Assembly: GCF_014649835.1 (NCBI RefSeq)
Contig: NZ_BMTU01000011.1
Span: 1 to 64,000, forward strand
Reading direction: 5' to 3'
Length of the DNA: 64,000 bases
Origin: Streptomyces pilosus
GTDB taxonomy: Bacteria; Actinomycetota; Actinomycetes; Streptomycetales; Streptomycetaceae
Shown here: positions 19,727 through 27,815 of the stretch, one piece after another
Numbering within the stretch: position 1 is the first letter of the stretch
How the letters are laid out: every line of letters starts with the position of its first letter
The notes under the pieces: model-generated
What the model was told of the DNA's origin: nothing
Databases searched by the model: none
Seen by the model: the letters and a program-made list of their open reading frames with translations, nothing else
Position numbers and translations under genes: made by a program

Positions 19727-22700
19727 TCAGCCGCTCGCCGGGGCGGGCCGCTTGAACATGCGGGTCGCGGTGATCTCGCTGTGCGCCTCCCCGTCCGGGA
19801 CCTGCTGGGGCAGACCCGGCCGCAGGTGCTCCTCCACGCTGATGTACTTCAGGCCGGCCCGCAGGTCGGCGTCGTTGCGCAGCCGGATGACGAGGGGGAA
19901 CTCGGCGAGCGCCGTCGTGTCGAACAGGCCGGTGGTGTACAGCAGCTGGACGCCGAGCGCGTCGGCTACCGCCCGCTGGAGTTCCAGCAGGTAGGTGGCG
20001 TTGGCGCGGCCGATGGGATTGTCCAGGAACAGCGTCCCGGCGTGCCGGTGCCGGTCCCGGCCGCGGTCGTTGGAGCGCAGGGCGGCCATCGTGCAGTACA
20101 GGGCGATGGCGGCGGTGAGCAGCTGGCCTCCGGAGAACACGTCGCCCATCTGTCCGACGGGCACCCGCTCGGCGCGCAGTACCGCGTCGGGCTTGAGGAT
20201 CTCGACGGCGACGCCCTTCGGCCGGAGGGCGGCGGCGACCCCGCGCAGCAGCAGGGACATGCCGTCGCGACGCAGGTCGGAGTTCTTCCGCACGGCCGCC
20301 CGGGTCGCCTCGTCGATGACTTCGCCGAGGCGCTCGGTGAGGGTGGCCTGGTCGGGCTCCTCGAAGCGGATGCGCAGGAACTCCTGCCCCGACCACTCGC
20401 CGAGGCCCTCCGGCAGCCGGGACAGCCGCTGGGCCGAGCGGAGCGTGGCGAGGGCGGACTCGACCAGTCCCCGGAGCCGGTCCACGATGGAGTCGCGGTT
20501 GCGCTCCAGCTGCTCCAGCTCGTCGGTGAGGACCCGGAGCCGGGGCGCGAAGGCGTCGGCCCACTTCTGTGCGTGTTCGGGCAGCGCGGCGGCGGGCAGT
20601 TCGCGGATCTGCTGACGCGCGGGGGTGCGGACCTGCTCGTAGCGCGTGGAGTTGGCGTGCCGGACGAGGACGTCGCTCGCCTCGCGCACGGCGGACTCGG
20701 CGGCGGACAGGTCGGCGGCGCAGCCCCGCAGGGAGCGGCGGGCCTCGGCGGCGGACTGCCGGGCCTCCTCCGGGCTGCCCGGGTAGGGCTCGGGCTGTTC
20801 CCGCTCGTCCTCGGGGGTGTGCTCGCGCAGCAGGTCGCGGAGCATCGCGGCGATCTCGTCGAACCCGCCGGCCGCGTCCTCGGCGGCCCGGTGGGCGTCG
20901 AGGAGTCCGGTGTGGGCCTCCCGGGCCTGGCGCAGCGCCTCGCTGTGGGCGGCCAGTTCGGTGGTCGCCGTGCGCAGCAGTGTCTGTGCGTGGCCGGCGT
21001 CGTCGGGGACCAGTTCGCCGGGGAGCGCGGTGTGCGCCTCGCCGTCCTCGGGCGCGAGCCGCTCGGCCTCGCCGCGCAGCCGGCCGAGCTGTTCGCTCGC
21101 GCCGGACATCCGGGTCTCCAGGAGCTGCACCAGTTCCTCGGCGCGGGCCGCGGCGGCCTGCCGGCTGGGCCCGTCGGAACCGTCGGGCGACTGCAGCAGC
21201 AGCTCCGCGCGGGTGCGGACCTTGTTGCTGAGCCGGTCGAGTTCCGCGCGGGCGGCGCTCTCGTCGCTCTCCGCGCGGGCCTGTTCGGCGCGCAGGTCGG
21301 CGCCGACGCCGACCTTCTCGTACACCTGCGACGCGGCCCGGTACGCCTCGCGCAGAGCGGGCAGTGACGCCGCCTGCGGGGTCCGCGTGCCGTCCTCGGG
21401 TACGTCGTCGGGGGCGCCCGCGATCTCGGAGCGCTCGGCGCGCAGGGCGCGGGCGGTGCGCCGGGCGTCGTCGGCGGCGCGCTGGGCGCCGCGCCGGTCC
21501 TCGTCGGCGGCGCGCGCCCGCTGCAGGCAGGTCTGGGCGCGCGCCTCCGCCTCGGCCGCGTCGTCCGCCAGTTCGCGCAGCCTGACCTGCCAGCCGGCCC
21601 GCTCACGCAGCCGGAAGGCGAGTCCCGCGAGGGCGTCGGCGGCGCGACGGGCCTTCTGCGCGGCCTCCTGCCGCTCGTCGCGGACCCGGGCGGCCTCGAC
21701 GGCGGTCTCCTCGGCCTCCGCCCGCACGGTGCGTGCCTCGGCCAGTTCGGCCTCGGTCTCCTCGGCGAAGGCCCGCGCCTCGCGCGCCGCCCCGGCCAGT
21801 TCGGTGAGCCGTCCGGCCGGGCAGCCGGTGCGCCAGGACGCCAGCCGGGCGGCCAGTTCCCGGTCCTTGCCGAGCCGGGCGGCCAGGGAGCGGATCTCCT
21901 CGTCCCGCTCGGTGGCCCGGGCGCGCAGCGTCCGCCGTTCCTCGTCGGCGGCGTGCTCGTCGTGCATGGCCGGGTTCGGCGGTACCAGGAACACGTCGCC
22001 GGTGTCCGCGCCGGGCGCCGGGGTGGGAGCGAGCAGGGCCGCGGCCGTACCGACGGCGACGGCGGAGCGGGGCAGCAGGGCGGCGTCGCCGAGCGCCTCA
22101 CGGGCGCGGAGGTGGGAGCCGGGGTCGGTGATGATGACGCCGTCGACCAGTTCGGGGCGGGCGGCGAGGACGCGCGCGTGGTCGACCGGGTCGACGGCCT
22201 GGGCGAGGTAGCGCCATCCCGGCAGGGCGGGGATGCCGTGCTCGCCGAGGAACTCGACCGTGGCCAGCACGTCCGGGCCGGGCGGCAGCAGGCCGCCGTC
22301 ACCGAGGGCGCCGAGGATGCGGGCGTCGTCCGCGGCGGCGGTGCGCAGGTCGAACAGCTGCCGTTCGGCGGAGGAGACGGCGTCGTCGAGCAGGTCGCGC
22401 AGTTCGTCGGCGAAGCGGTCGAGTTCCTCGGCGGTCAGGGCGTCCTCGTCGGGCGACGGCCCGGAGTCGGCCGCACTCCGGGCGTGGTCCGCCGTGCGCG
22501 GCCCCGGTACGCCGGTCCGCCGTCCGCCGGAGCCGCCCGGCAGGCTCAGCAGTTCCGCCAGCCGCTGTTCGGAGGCCAGCGCTTCGGCCGTGCGGCGCTC
22601 GCCCTCGTGGGCGCGCTCGGCCGCCGTGGCCGCGTCGGCCGCGCGGGCCGCGGTGAGTTCCGCGCGGCTCTCGGCGGCGGCCGCCTCCCGCGCGTGCTCG

Positions 22701-24379
22701 GTGGCCCTGGCCGAGGCCTCGCGGGCGGTGTCCCAGGCGGCGACCGCGGCCTGCTCGGCGTCGCTGGCGGCCAGGGCGGCCCGGGCGGGGTCGGCGTCGG
22801 GGGCGCTGTCGTCCAGCCAGCCGGCCCGTACCGCCTCGGCGGTCTCCTGTTCGACCTCGGTGAGGCGCTGCCGCAGGTGTCCGATCTCGCTGCGGGCCCG
22901 CTGTGCCTCGGTGGCGGCGGCGGTGGCGTCCCGGTGGGCGCCGTCGCCGGCCTCCTGGAGCGCGGCGGACCGCTCCTCCTGTTCGTTGGCGAGGTCCTCG
23001 GCGTCCTGTGCGGCCGCGTGCAGGGCGCGGACCAGGTCGACGGCGGCCCTGGCGCGGGCCGCGAGGGCCGGTGCCGCGTCGCGTTCCGCTTCCTGGATCG
23101 CGGCGGACACCCTGGCCACGCGGTCGGCGGCCGCGCGGTGGCGCAGGACGGCCTCGGCGGCCTGCCAGGCCGAGTGGAGGGTGCGGGCGTCGGCGAGTTC
23201 GCGTTTCTGGGCGGCGGCGGACTTCTCGGCGGCGGCGAGCGCCAGGGAGGCGTGCCGGTAGGCGAGTTCGGCGGAGACGAGCGCGCTGTGCCCGCGCGCC
23301 GACTCGGCGTGGGTGACCGCGTGCGCGGCCTCGGTGACGCGCTGGGCCAGATCGGCGGCACGGACGCGTTCCCGGGCGCCGCGCGCGGTGAGCCGGCGGG
23401 CCAGGGTGCGGGTGCGGCGCTCGGCCGCGGTGTGGATCTCCCGTGCGCGGGCGCGGGTCTCGGCGGCCTCCACGATCCGGCCGAGCAGGTCGGCGGACCC
23501 GGCGGTGAAGTCGCGTTCGGCCATCAGCTCGGCGCGGCGGCCCAGCTTGTTGCCGAAGCCGCTGACCAGGTCGGCGAGTCCGTCCGTGTCGCGGGTGTCG
23601 GTGACGGCGCGCAGCAGCAGGTCGGTGAAGTCGGAGTCCTTCTTGACCGCGAAGAGGCCGGCGGCCTCACCCTCGTCGGCGTTCATCTCCCGCTGGTAGC
23701 GGAAGAGTTCGGGGTCGAGTCCGAGCTCGCCGAGGTGTTCGGTCCAGCGCTCGTGGATCTCCTCCCAGTGGACCTCCAGGTGCGGGTAGGTCTTGCCGGC
23801 CTCGGTCAGGGCGTCGCGGAAGCCCTTCATGGTGCGGCGCCGTCCGCGGGCGCCCGACTGGCCCTCGGCGGAGGGCCGTACGGCCGTGGACTCGGCGACG
23901 GGGAGGTTGTCCAGGCCGAGTCCGGGGCCGGGGCGCAGTGAGTACCAGGCCTCGGCGAACTTCCGCGGGTCGCCCGACACCTGGCGGCCGCGCCATTCGC
24001 TGACCTTGCCGACGACGACGCACTCGCCGGTCTGCACGTGCTGCCACTCCAGCGCCACGTGGCCGCAGTCGTCGGCGAGCAGGAACTTGCGCAGCACGCC
24101 GGAGCTGGCGCCGCCGAGGGTGTTGCGGTGGCCCGGCAGCATCACCGAGAAGATCAGTTTGAGCAGGACGGACTTGCCGCCGCCGTTCTCCAGGAAGAGC
24201 ACTCCGGCGGGGGCGGGCCGGCGCGGCGGGCCGACGGGTTCCTCCTCGAAGAACTCCGCCTGCGTGGGCGCGGGGTCCGGGACCACCCCGCCGACTCCGC
24301 GCAGGTCGAGAACGGTGTCGGCGTAGCGCGCGCCGGCAGGCCCGATGGAGTAGAGGCGGACCCGGGACAGCTCGTACAT
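19727..24379 (-). CDS. SMC/MukB-like coiled-coil ATPase (MksB/JetC-like)
   Basis: 1550 residues, very rich in Ala, Glu and Arg heptads. The N-terminal head has the P-loop FLENGGGKSVLLKL (residues about 62-75). The C-terminal head has the ABC signature FSGGQ (about 1415) and a Walker B TLFLDNPIG (about 1452), with Asn where most ABC ATPases have Glu. Coiled coils at roughly 300-680 and 815-1280 flank a globular hinge-like part near 685-815. This head-coil-hinge-coil-head plan is that of SMC, MukB and Wadjet JetC proteins. Sequence similarity to JetC itself looks remote (NGGGKS instead of NGxGKS/T). It is the third gene of a three-gene operon and probably works with the two upstream products on DNA. 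It ends 25 bases from the convergent IclR gene. Confidence 0.8.
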   Translation of the reverse strand: MYELSRVRLYSIGPAGARYADTVLDLRGVGGVVPDPAPTQAEFFEEEPVGPPRRPAPAGVLFLENGGGKSVLLKLIFSVMLPGHRNTLGGASSGVLRKFLLADDCGHVALEWQHVQTGECVVVGKVSEWRGRQVSGDPRKFAEAWYSLRPGPGLGLDNLPVAESTAVRPSAEGQSGARGRRRTMKGFRDALTEAGKTYPHLEVHWEEIHERWTEHLGELGLDPELFRYQREMNADEGEAAGLFAVKKDSDFTDLLLRAVTDTRDTDGLADLVSGFGNKLGRRAELMAERDFTAGSADLLGRIVEAAETRARAREIHTAAERRTRTLARRLTARGARERVRAADLAQRVTEAAHAVTHAESARGHSALVSAELAYRHASLALAAAEKSAAAQKRELADARTLHSAWQAAEAVLRHRAAADRVARVSAAIQEAERDAAPALAARARAAVDLVRALHAAAQDAEDLANEQEERSAALQEAGDGAHRDATAAATEAQRARSEIGHLRQRLTEVEQETAEAVRAGWLDDSAPDADPARAALAASDAEQAAVAAWDTAREASARATEHAREAAAAESRAELTAARAADAATAAERAHEGERRTAEALASEQRLAELLSLPGGSGGRRTGVPGPRTADHARSAADSGPSPDEDALTAEELDRFADELRDLLDDAVSSAERQLFDLRTAAADDARILGALGDGGLLPPGPDVLATVEFLGEHGIPALPGWRYLAQAVDPVDHARVLAARPELVDGVIITDPGSHLRAREALGDAALLPRSAVAVGTAAALLAPTPAPGADTGDVFLVPPNPAMHDEHAADEERRTLRARATERDEEIRSLAARLGKDRELAARLASWRTGCPAGRLTELAGAAREARAFAEETEAELAEARTVRAEAEETAVEAARVRDERQEAAQKARRAADALAGLAFRLRERAGWQVRLRELADDAAEAEARAQTCLQRARAADEDRRGAQRAADDARRTARALRAERSEIAGAPDDVPEDGTRTPQAASLPALREAYRAASQVYEKVGVGADLRAEQARAESDESAARAELDRLSNKVRTRAELLLQSPDGSDGPSRQAAAARAEELVQLLETRMSGASEQLGRLRGEAERLAPEDGEAHTALPGELVPDDAGHAQTLLRTATTELAAHSEALRQAREAHTGLLDAHRAAEDAAGGFDEIAAMLRDLLREHTPEDEREQPEPYPGSPEEARQSAAEARRSLRGCAADLSAAESAVREASDVLVRHANSTRYEQVRTPARQQIRELPAAALPEHAQKWADAFAPRLRVLTDELEQLERNRDSIVDRLRGLVESALATLRSAQRLSRLPEGLGEWSGQEFLRIRFEEPDQATLTERLGEVIDEATRAAVRKNSDLRRDGMSLLLRGVAAALRPKGVAVEILKPDAVLRAERVPVGQMGDVFSGGQLLTAAIALYCTMAALRSNDRGRDRHRHAGTLFLDNPIGRANATYLLELQRAVADALGVQLLYTTGLFDTTALAEFPLVIRLRNDADLRAGLKYISVEEHLRPGLPQQVPDGEAHSEITATRMFKRPAPASG

Positions 24380-24415
24380 GGCGGACTCTCGTGAGGCTTC
24401 GTGAGGTGGGGGGCG

Positions 24416-25297
24416 TCAGGCGGAGTGGAACGGCAGGCCGGCGTCGGCGACCAGCTCCAGGTCGTCGGTGTCCTCGGGCGGCAGCAGGGTGGGCGTGCCG
24501 TCGGTGACGGGGACGACGCCCAGCTCCAGCAGTTCGGCCATGGCCGCGCCGCCCGCCATGTCCCGTACCTGGAGCTGGTAGCGGGCGGTGGTGCGGTACG
24601 TGCCGCCGTTGTCGTCGCCGGTGCGCTGGAGGAAGCCGGATTCGGTGAGGAAGGTGACGGCCTTGGCGACGATGCCGGTGGTGGAGCCGGCGAGCCGGCG
24701 CGCGTCCTTGGTGGCGCCGGTGGAGCTGCGTCTGGCCCAGATCCGCCAGGCGGCCTCCAGACCGGGGGCGTCGCTGACCGGGTCGGTGTTCTCGCCCTGC
24801 TCCGCGGCGCGTTCCTCGAGGCGGTGGCAGGCCTGGCGGACGAAGGCGTCGACCCCGTTGACCGTGACACGGCCGATGTATCCGTCGTCGGCGAGGTCCT
24901 CGGGGCGGGGGAAGGCCATGGCGGCGACGGCGAGGTGGGCGAGGCCGTGCAGGAAGCGGTCGCCGCCGTCGGCGGAGGTGCGGCGCGCGTAGTCGCCCAT
25001 GCGGACGGCGAAGACGGAGTCCTCGGCGGCGGTGACGGCCATGCCGGCGCGCGGCGACACCTCCAGGACGATCAGCCCCAGGCCGGTGGCGACGGCGTCG
25101 GCGAGGCGCGCGAAGGGCGGGTCCTCGCGGTAGCGGCGCAGCAGGTCGGCGTACTCCTGGTCGCGGGCGGGCTGGAGCTTCGGCTGGAGGCCGAAGGCGA
25201 CGAGGCGGGCCGCGTCGGCGGTGTCGGCGGGCGTGACGGCGGCGCTCGCCGGTGCGGCCGCGGCCTCCGGTTCACTCCACTCGACGTGCTCGGTCAC
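24416..25297 (-). CDS. Kite-like / MksE-JetB-like partner of the SMC-like ATPase
   Basis: 293 residues, GTG start at 25297 with a very good AAGGAG at 8 bases. There is no enzyme motif. The predicted helical protein has a C-terminal part (STTGIVAKAVTFLTESGFLQ, then TYRTTARYQLQVRDMAG) that looks like a winged helix with its beta wing, and a middle part that could be a second one. Small tandem winged-helix proteins at this position (MukE, MksE, JetB) bind the kleisin in SMC-like complexes. The assignment rests on size, position between a kleisin-sized gene and the SMC gene, and this pattern. It starts 49 bases after the upstream gene and ends 36 bases before the ATPase start. Confidence 0.6.
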   Translation of the reverse strand: MTEHVEWSEPEAAAAPASAAVTPADTADAARLVAFGLQPKLQPARDQEYADLLRRYREDPPFARLADAVATGLGLIVLEVSPRAGMAVTAAEDSVFAVRMGDYARRTSADGGDRFLHGLAHLAVAAMAFPRPEDLADDGYIGRVTVNGVDAFVRQACHRLEERAAEQGENTDPVSDAPGLEAAWRIWARRSSTGATKDARRLAGSTTGIVAKAVTFLTESGFLQRTGDDNGGTYRTTARYQLQVRDMAGGAAMAELLELGVVPVTDGTPTLLPPEDTDDLELVADAGLPFHSA

Positions 25298-25346
25298 GGT
25301 CGTGGCTCCTTGTTCTGGTTCGTCTCGGTTCGCGCGGCCGGCCCGG

Positions 25347-26873
25347 TCATGCCGCCTCCGTCCGGTCCGCGGCCATGCCCGCCGCGTCGAGCAGGGCCGT
25401 GCCGACGACGAGGTCGGCGCCGCCGAACTCGGGATCGTCGAGCTCGATGCCGTCGTCCACGGCGAACAGCAGTTTTCGCTCGCCCTGGCGGTAGGCGGTG
25501 CCGACCGGCGGGCTGGCCGCGTGGACGGCCAGGAGGGCGACGAGGTAGGGCAGTTCGGGGTCCCGGCGGCGGGCTTCGGCGAGCAGGCCGGACAGCCGGC
25601 GCGGCGCGTCGGCGGGCAGGTCCAGCAGTTCGGTGGCGGCCGCCAGCTGTTCCTCGCTGAAGCGGCTGTCGTCGGGGGTGGCGATCAGGTCCGGCTCCGG
25701 CATCTCGGCGCCGAGGTGTTCCCGCTCCACCGGCGGGGTGAGCAGGATGTCGACGAGGTCGGCGACCCGGACGGACACCGGGGTGCGCAGTCCGGTGCCG
25801 TGGGCGAAGAAGGCGTCGGTGACCCGGGACGCCCGCTCCACGGGCAGCGGCAGCAGGGGTGCCAGGAGCTGGCCGTACAGGTCGGTGCCGGAGGCCGCGG
25901 TGGGGGTGGCGAAGGCCTGCCGGTCCTGCTCCGCGCGGAACAGCGGGCCGGCCTCCAGCAGCCGGGACTGGAGCTGGGTGTGGCGCCGGATGCAGTCCTT
26001 GACGATGTCCACCAGTTCGGCGGCGCGGCGCTTGTGCTCGGGGTCCTCGGACTCGTCACGGGCCTTGCGGATGTTGGTGAGGATCGCGTTCTCGTGGCGG
26101 TAGCGGTCCGCCACGTGGTCGAGGGCCTCGGCGATCATGTCGGGCACGGTGCTGAGCCAGTCCACCGCGCGGACGTTGCGCCGGGTGGCGTCCAGCGCCC
26201 GGCGGAGCGTCTCGGAGTACTGCACGGTGCGGTAGCGGGCCTGTTCGGCGGCGAGCTGGGCGTCGGCGAGCCGGCCCCGGCTGATCAGCACCTCCAGCTT
26301 GACCTCGGCGGCGATCTGCGCGCTGGTGACATCGGTGTCCAGGGCGCCGACCAGGACGTTGACCGCCTCGTCCGTGGTGCGCAGGTACACGGTGCCGCCG
26401 GGGCCGGGGACCTCTTCGATGAGCTTGAAGTCGTAGTCGCGGCGCACATAGGTGCCGTCCGCCCCGAACACGCCGTACACCGCGCGGAAGCCGCGGTCGA
26501 CGCTGCCGACGTTGATCAGGTTCTCCAGGACCCAGCGGGCCACCCGCTCGTGCTCGGCGGCGGGGCGGCGCGGGGCCTGGGCGGCGATGCGCGGGACGAG
26601 GCGGGTCACGATCTGCTCGTGGTCGGCGCCCGTGTCGAAGTCCATGTTCAGTGTGACGAGGTCGATGCCCGCCAGGGCGATCTCCGCCATGCCGTACACC
26701 GAGTACTCACCGGCCAGGTTGGCCTTGCGCGCGTCGAGGTCGTGCAGCGGCGCGGTGCAGGCGAGCGCGCGCAGCCGCCGCGCCAGGCCCTCGTCGGCGG
26801 CCGGACCCGGCGCGGGCCTCGGCCCCGCGCTGAGCTGGGGCGGAACGCTGTCCGTCGATGCAGGCGAAGTCAC
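25347..26873 (-). CDS. Kleisin-like / MksF-JetA-like partner of the SMC-like ATPase
   Basis: About 508 residues from the GTG at 26873; a TTG at 26903 could add 10 residues. The N-terminal half contains a probable winged helix (HERVARWVLENLINVGSVDR, then YDFKLIEEV and VYLRTTDEAVNVLVGAL). The middle is a long helical stretch (AAEQARYRTVQYSETLRRAL ... DRYRHENAILTNIRKARDES) as in the MukF/MksF neck and linker. The C-terminal part has YLVALLAVHAASPPVG. No catalytic motif is visible. Position as first gene of the operon, size and helical profile fit the JetA/MksF subunit. Direct similarity to DUF3375 or DUF2397 cannot be judged by eye. Confidence 0.58.
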   Translation of the reverse strand: MTSPASTDSVPPQLSAGPRPAPGPAADEGLARRLRALACTAPLHDLDARKANLAGEYSVYGMAEIALAGIDLVTLNMDFDTGADHEQIVTRLVPRIAAQAPRRPAAEHERVARWVLENLINVGSVDRGFRAVYGVFGADGTYVRRDYDFKLIEEVPGPGGTVYLRTTDEAVNVLVGALDTDVTSAQIAAEVKLEVLISRGRLADAQLAAEQARYRTVQYSETLRRALDATRRNVRAVDWLSTVPDMIAEALDHVADRYRHENAILTNIRKARDESEDPEHKRRAAELVDIVKDCIRRHTQLQSRLLEAGPLFRAEQDRQAFATPTAASGTDLYGQLLAPLLPLPVERASRVTDAFFAHGTGLRTPVSVRVADLVDILLTPPVEREHLGAEMPEPDLIATPDDSRFSEEQLAAATELLDLPADAPRRLSGLLAEARRRDPELPYLVALLAVHAASPPVGTAYRQGERKLLFAVDDGIELDDPEFGGADLVVGTALLDAAGMAADRTEAA

Positions 26874-26911
26874 GGTGCACAGACTAGGTCCTCGGTCTGA
26901 CAAGGACCCAA
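26874..26911 (-). promoter_or_regulatory. Probable promoter giving a leaderless mRNA for the SMC-like operon
   Basis: On the minus strand TTGGGT, 19 bases, then TAGTCT, with the GTG start codon only 7 bases further. No ribosome binding site lies in front of that GTG, which fits transcription starting at or next to the start codon. Leaderless GTG/ATG mRNAs are common in Streptomyces. Confidence 0.4.
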
Positions 26912-26976
26912 ACGAGGCAGATGGGCCCCGGCGTCACGGTTGTCACACCGCGGTCCGGCGCCCGGCCGGGGCCGGG

Positions 26977-27681
26977 TCAGCCGCCCTGCCCGTCCTCCCC
27001 CACCCGGCGCCGGTAGACCTCCACCACCCGCTCCAGCGACACGTCGAGGTAGGCCGCGAGCAGTTGCTCGGCCCGCTCCCGGTCACCGTCCCGAAGGGCG
27101 TCCAGAAGGGCGGCATTGCGCGCGATGTACGGTTCGTGCAGCTTCTGGGGGTCGTCCACGACGTGGAAGGCGAGGCGCAGTTCGGCGAAGACGCTGCGCA
27201 TCAGCTCGTCCGTGCGCTCGCTGGCGGCGAGCGCCACCAGTTCCCGGTGGAAGTGGATGTTGGCCGTACCCACTCCTTTCCAGTCACCTTCGCGCGCCGC
27301 CCGGCGCCCCGCTTCCACCACCGCGGCGAGTCCGTCGAGCGGGTAGGGGGGGTCACCGAGGCCGCGCACGACCGCGCACTCGACGAGCCGGCGGGTGCGG
27401 TAGATGTCCTCGACGTCCTCGACGGTGAGCACCCGCACGAACACGCCCCGGTTCAGCTCGTGGACGAGCAGCCGCTCGTGGGTGAGCAGCCGGAACGCCT
27501 CGCGGAGCGTGTTGCGCGAGACACCGAGGGCGCCGCCGATGCTGTCCTCCGACAGCCGGGTCCCGGGCGGGAAGTACCCCTCGGCGATCCGGCTCCTGAG
27601 GATGTCCGCGACCCGCTCGGCGGTGCTGGTGCGGCCCAACAGGGCGCGGTCGTCGGCCAGTCCGCTCAGCTGCTCCGTCAT
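26977..27681 (-). CDS. GntR-family (FadR/FCD subfamily) transcriptional repressor
   Basis: 234 residues. The winged helix reads VADILRSRIAEGYFPPGTRLSED and GVSRNTLREAFRLLTHERLL. The C-terminal FCD domain has the metal-site pattern with NIHFHREL and the later histidines FHVV and LHEPY. It is divergent from the carrier/oxoprolinase operon that starts at 27816. A perfect palindrome sits in the promoter between them, so it probably represses that operon and is relieved by its substrate (5-oxoproline or a relative). Start at 27681. Confidence 0.9.
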   Translation of the reverse strand: MTEQLSGLADDRALLGRTSTAERVADILRSRIAEGYFPPGTRLSEDSIGGALGVSRNTLREAFRLLTHERLLVHELNRGVFVRVLTVEDVEDIYRTRRLVECAVVRGLGDPPYPLDGLAAVVEAGRRAAREGDWKGVGTANIHFHRELVALAASERTDELMRSVFAELRLAFHVVDDPQKLHEPYIARNAALLDALRDGDRERAEQLLAAYLDVSLERVVEVYRRRVGEDGQGG

Positions 27682-27725
27682 GCCCGGAATTCAATCGCAC
27701 CCGGAGGGACGAGACAACGGGGGTA

Positions 27726-27755
27726 TTGAAGGATCGTTCAACGATCCTCTACCTT
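27726..27755 (+). promoter_or_regulatory. Promoter with GntR operator inside its spacer
   Basis: TTGAAG (27726-27731), 18 bases, TACCTT (27750-27755) forms a vegetative promoter for the carrier-pxp operon. The spacer is filled by a perfect 19-base palindrome, AGGATCGTTCAACGATCCT (27730-27748), centred on 27739. Its core GTT-C-AAC fits the FadR/FCD half-site rule (GT-N-AC). A bound repressor would block polymerase directly. Confidence 0.7.
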
Positions 27756-27815
27756 GCTGCGCACGGCACGGCTCATCTCTTCCCGCACCCTCCGTCCCCC
27801 CTCTGCGAGGTGCCC

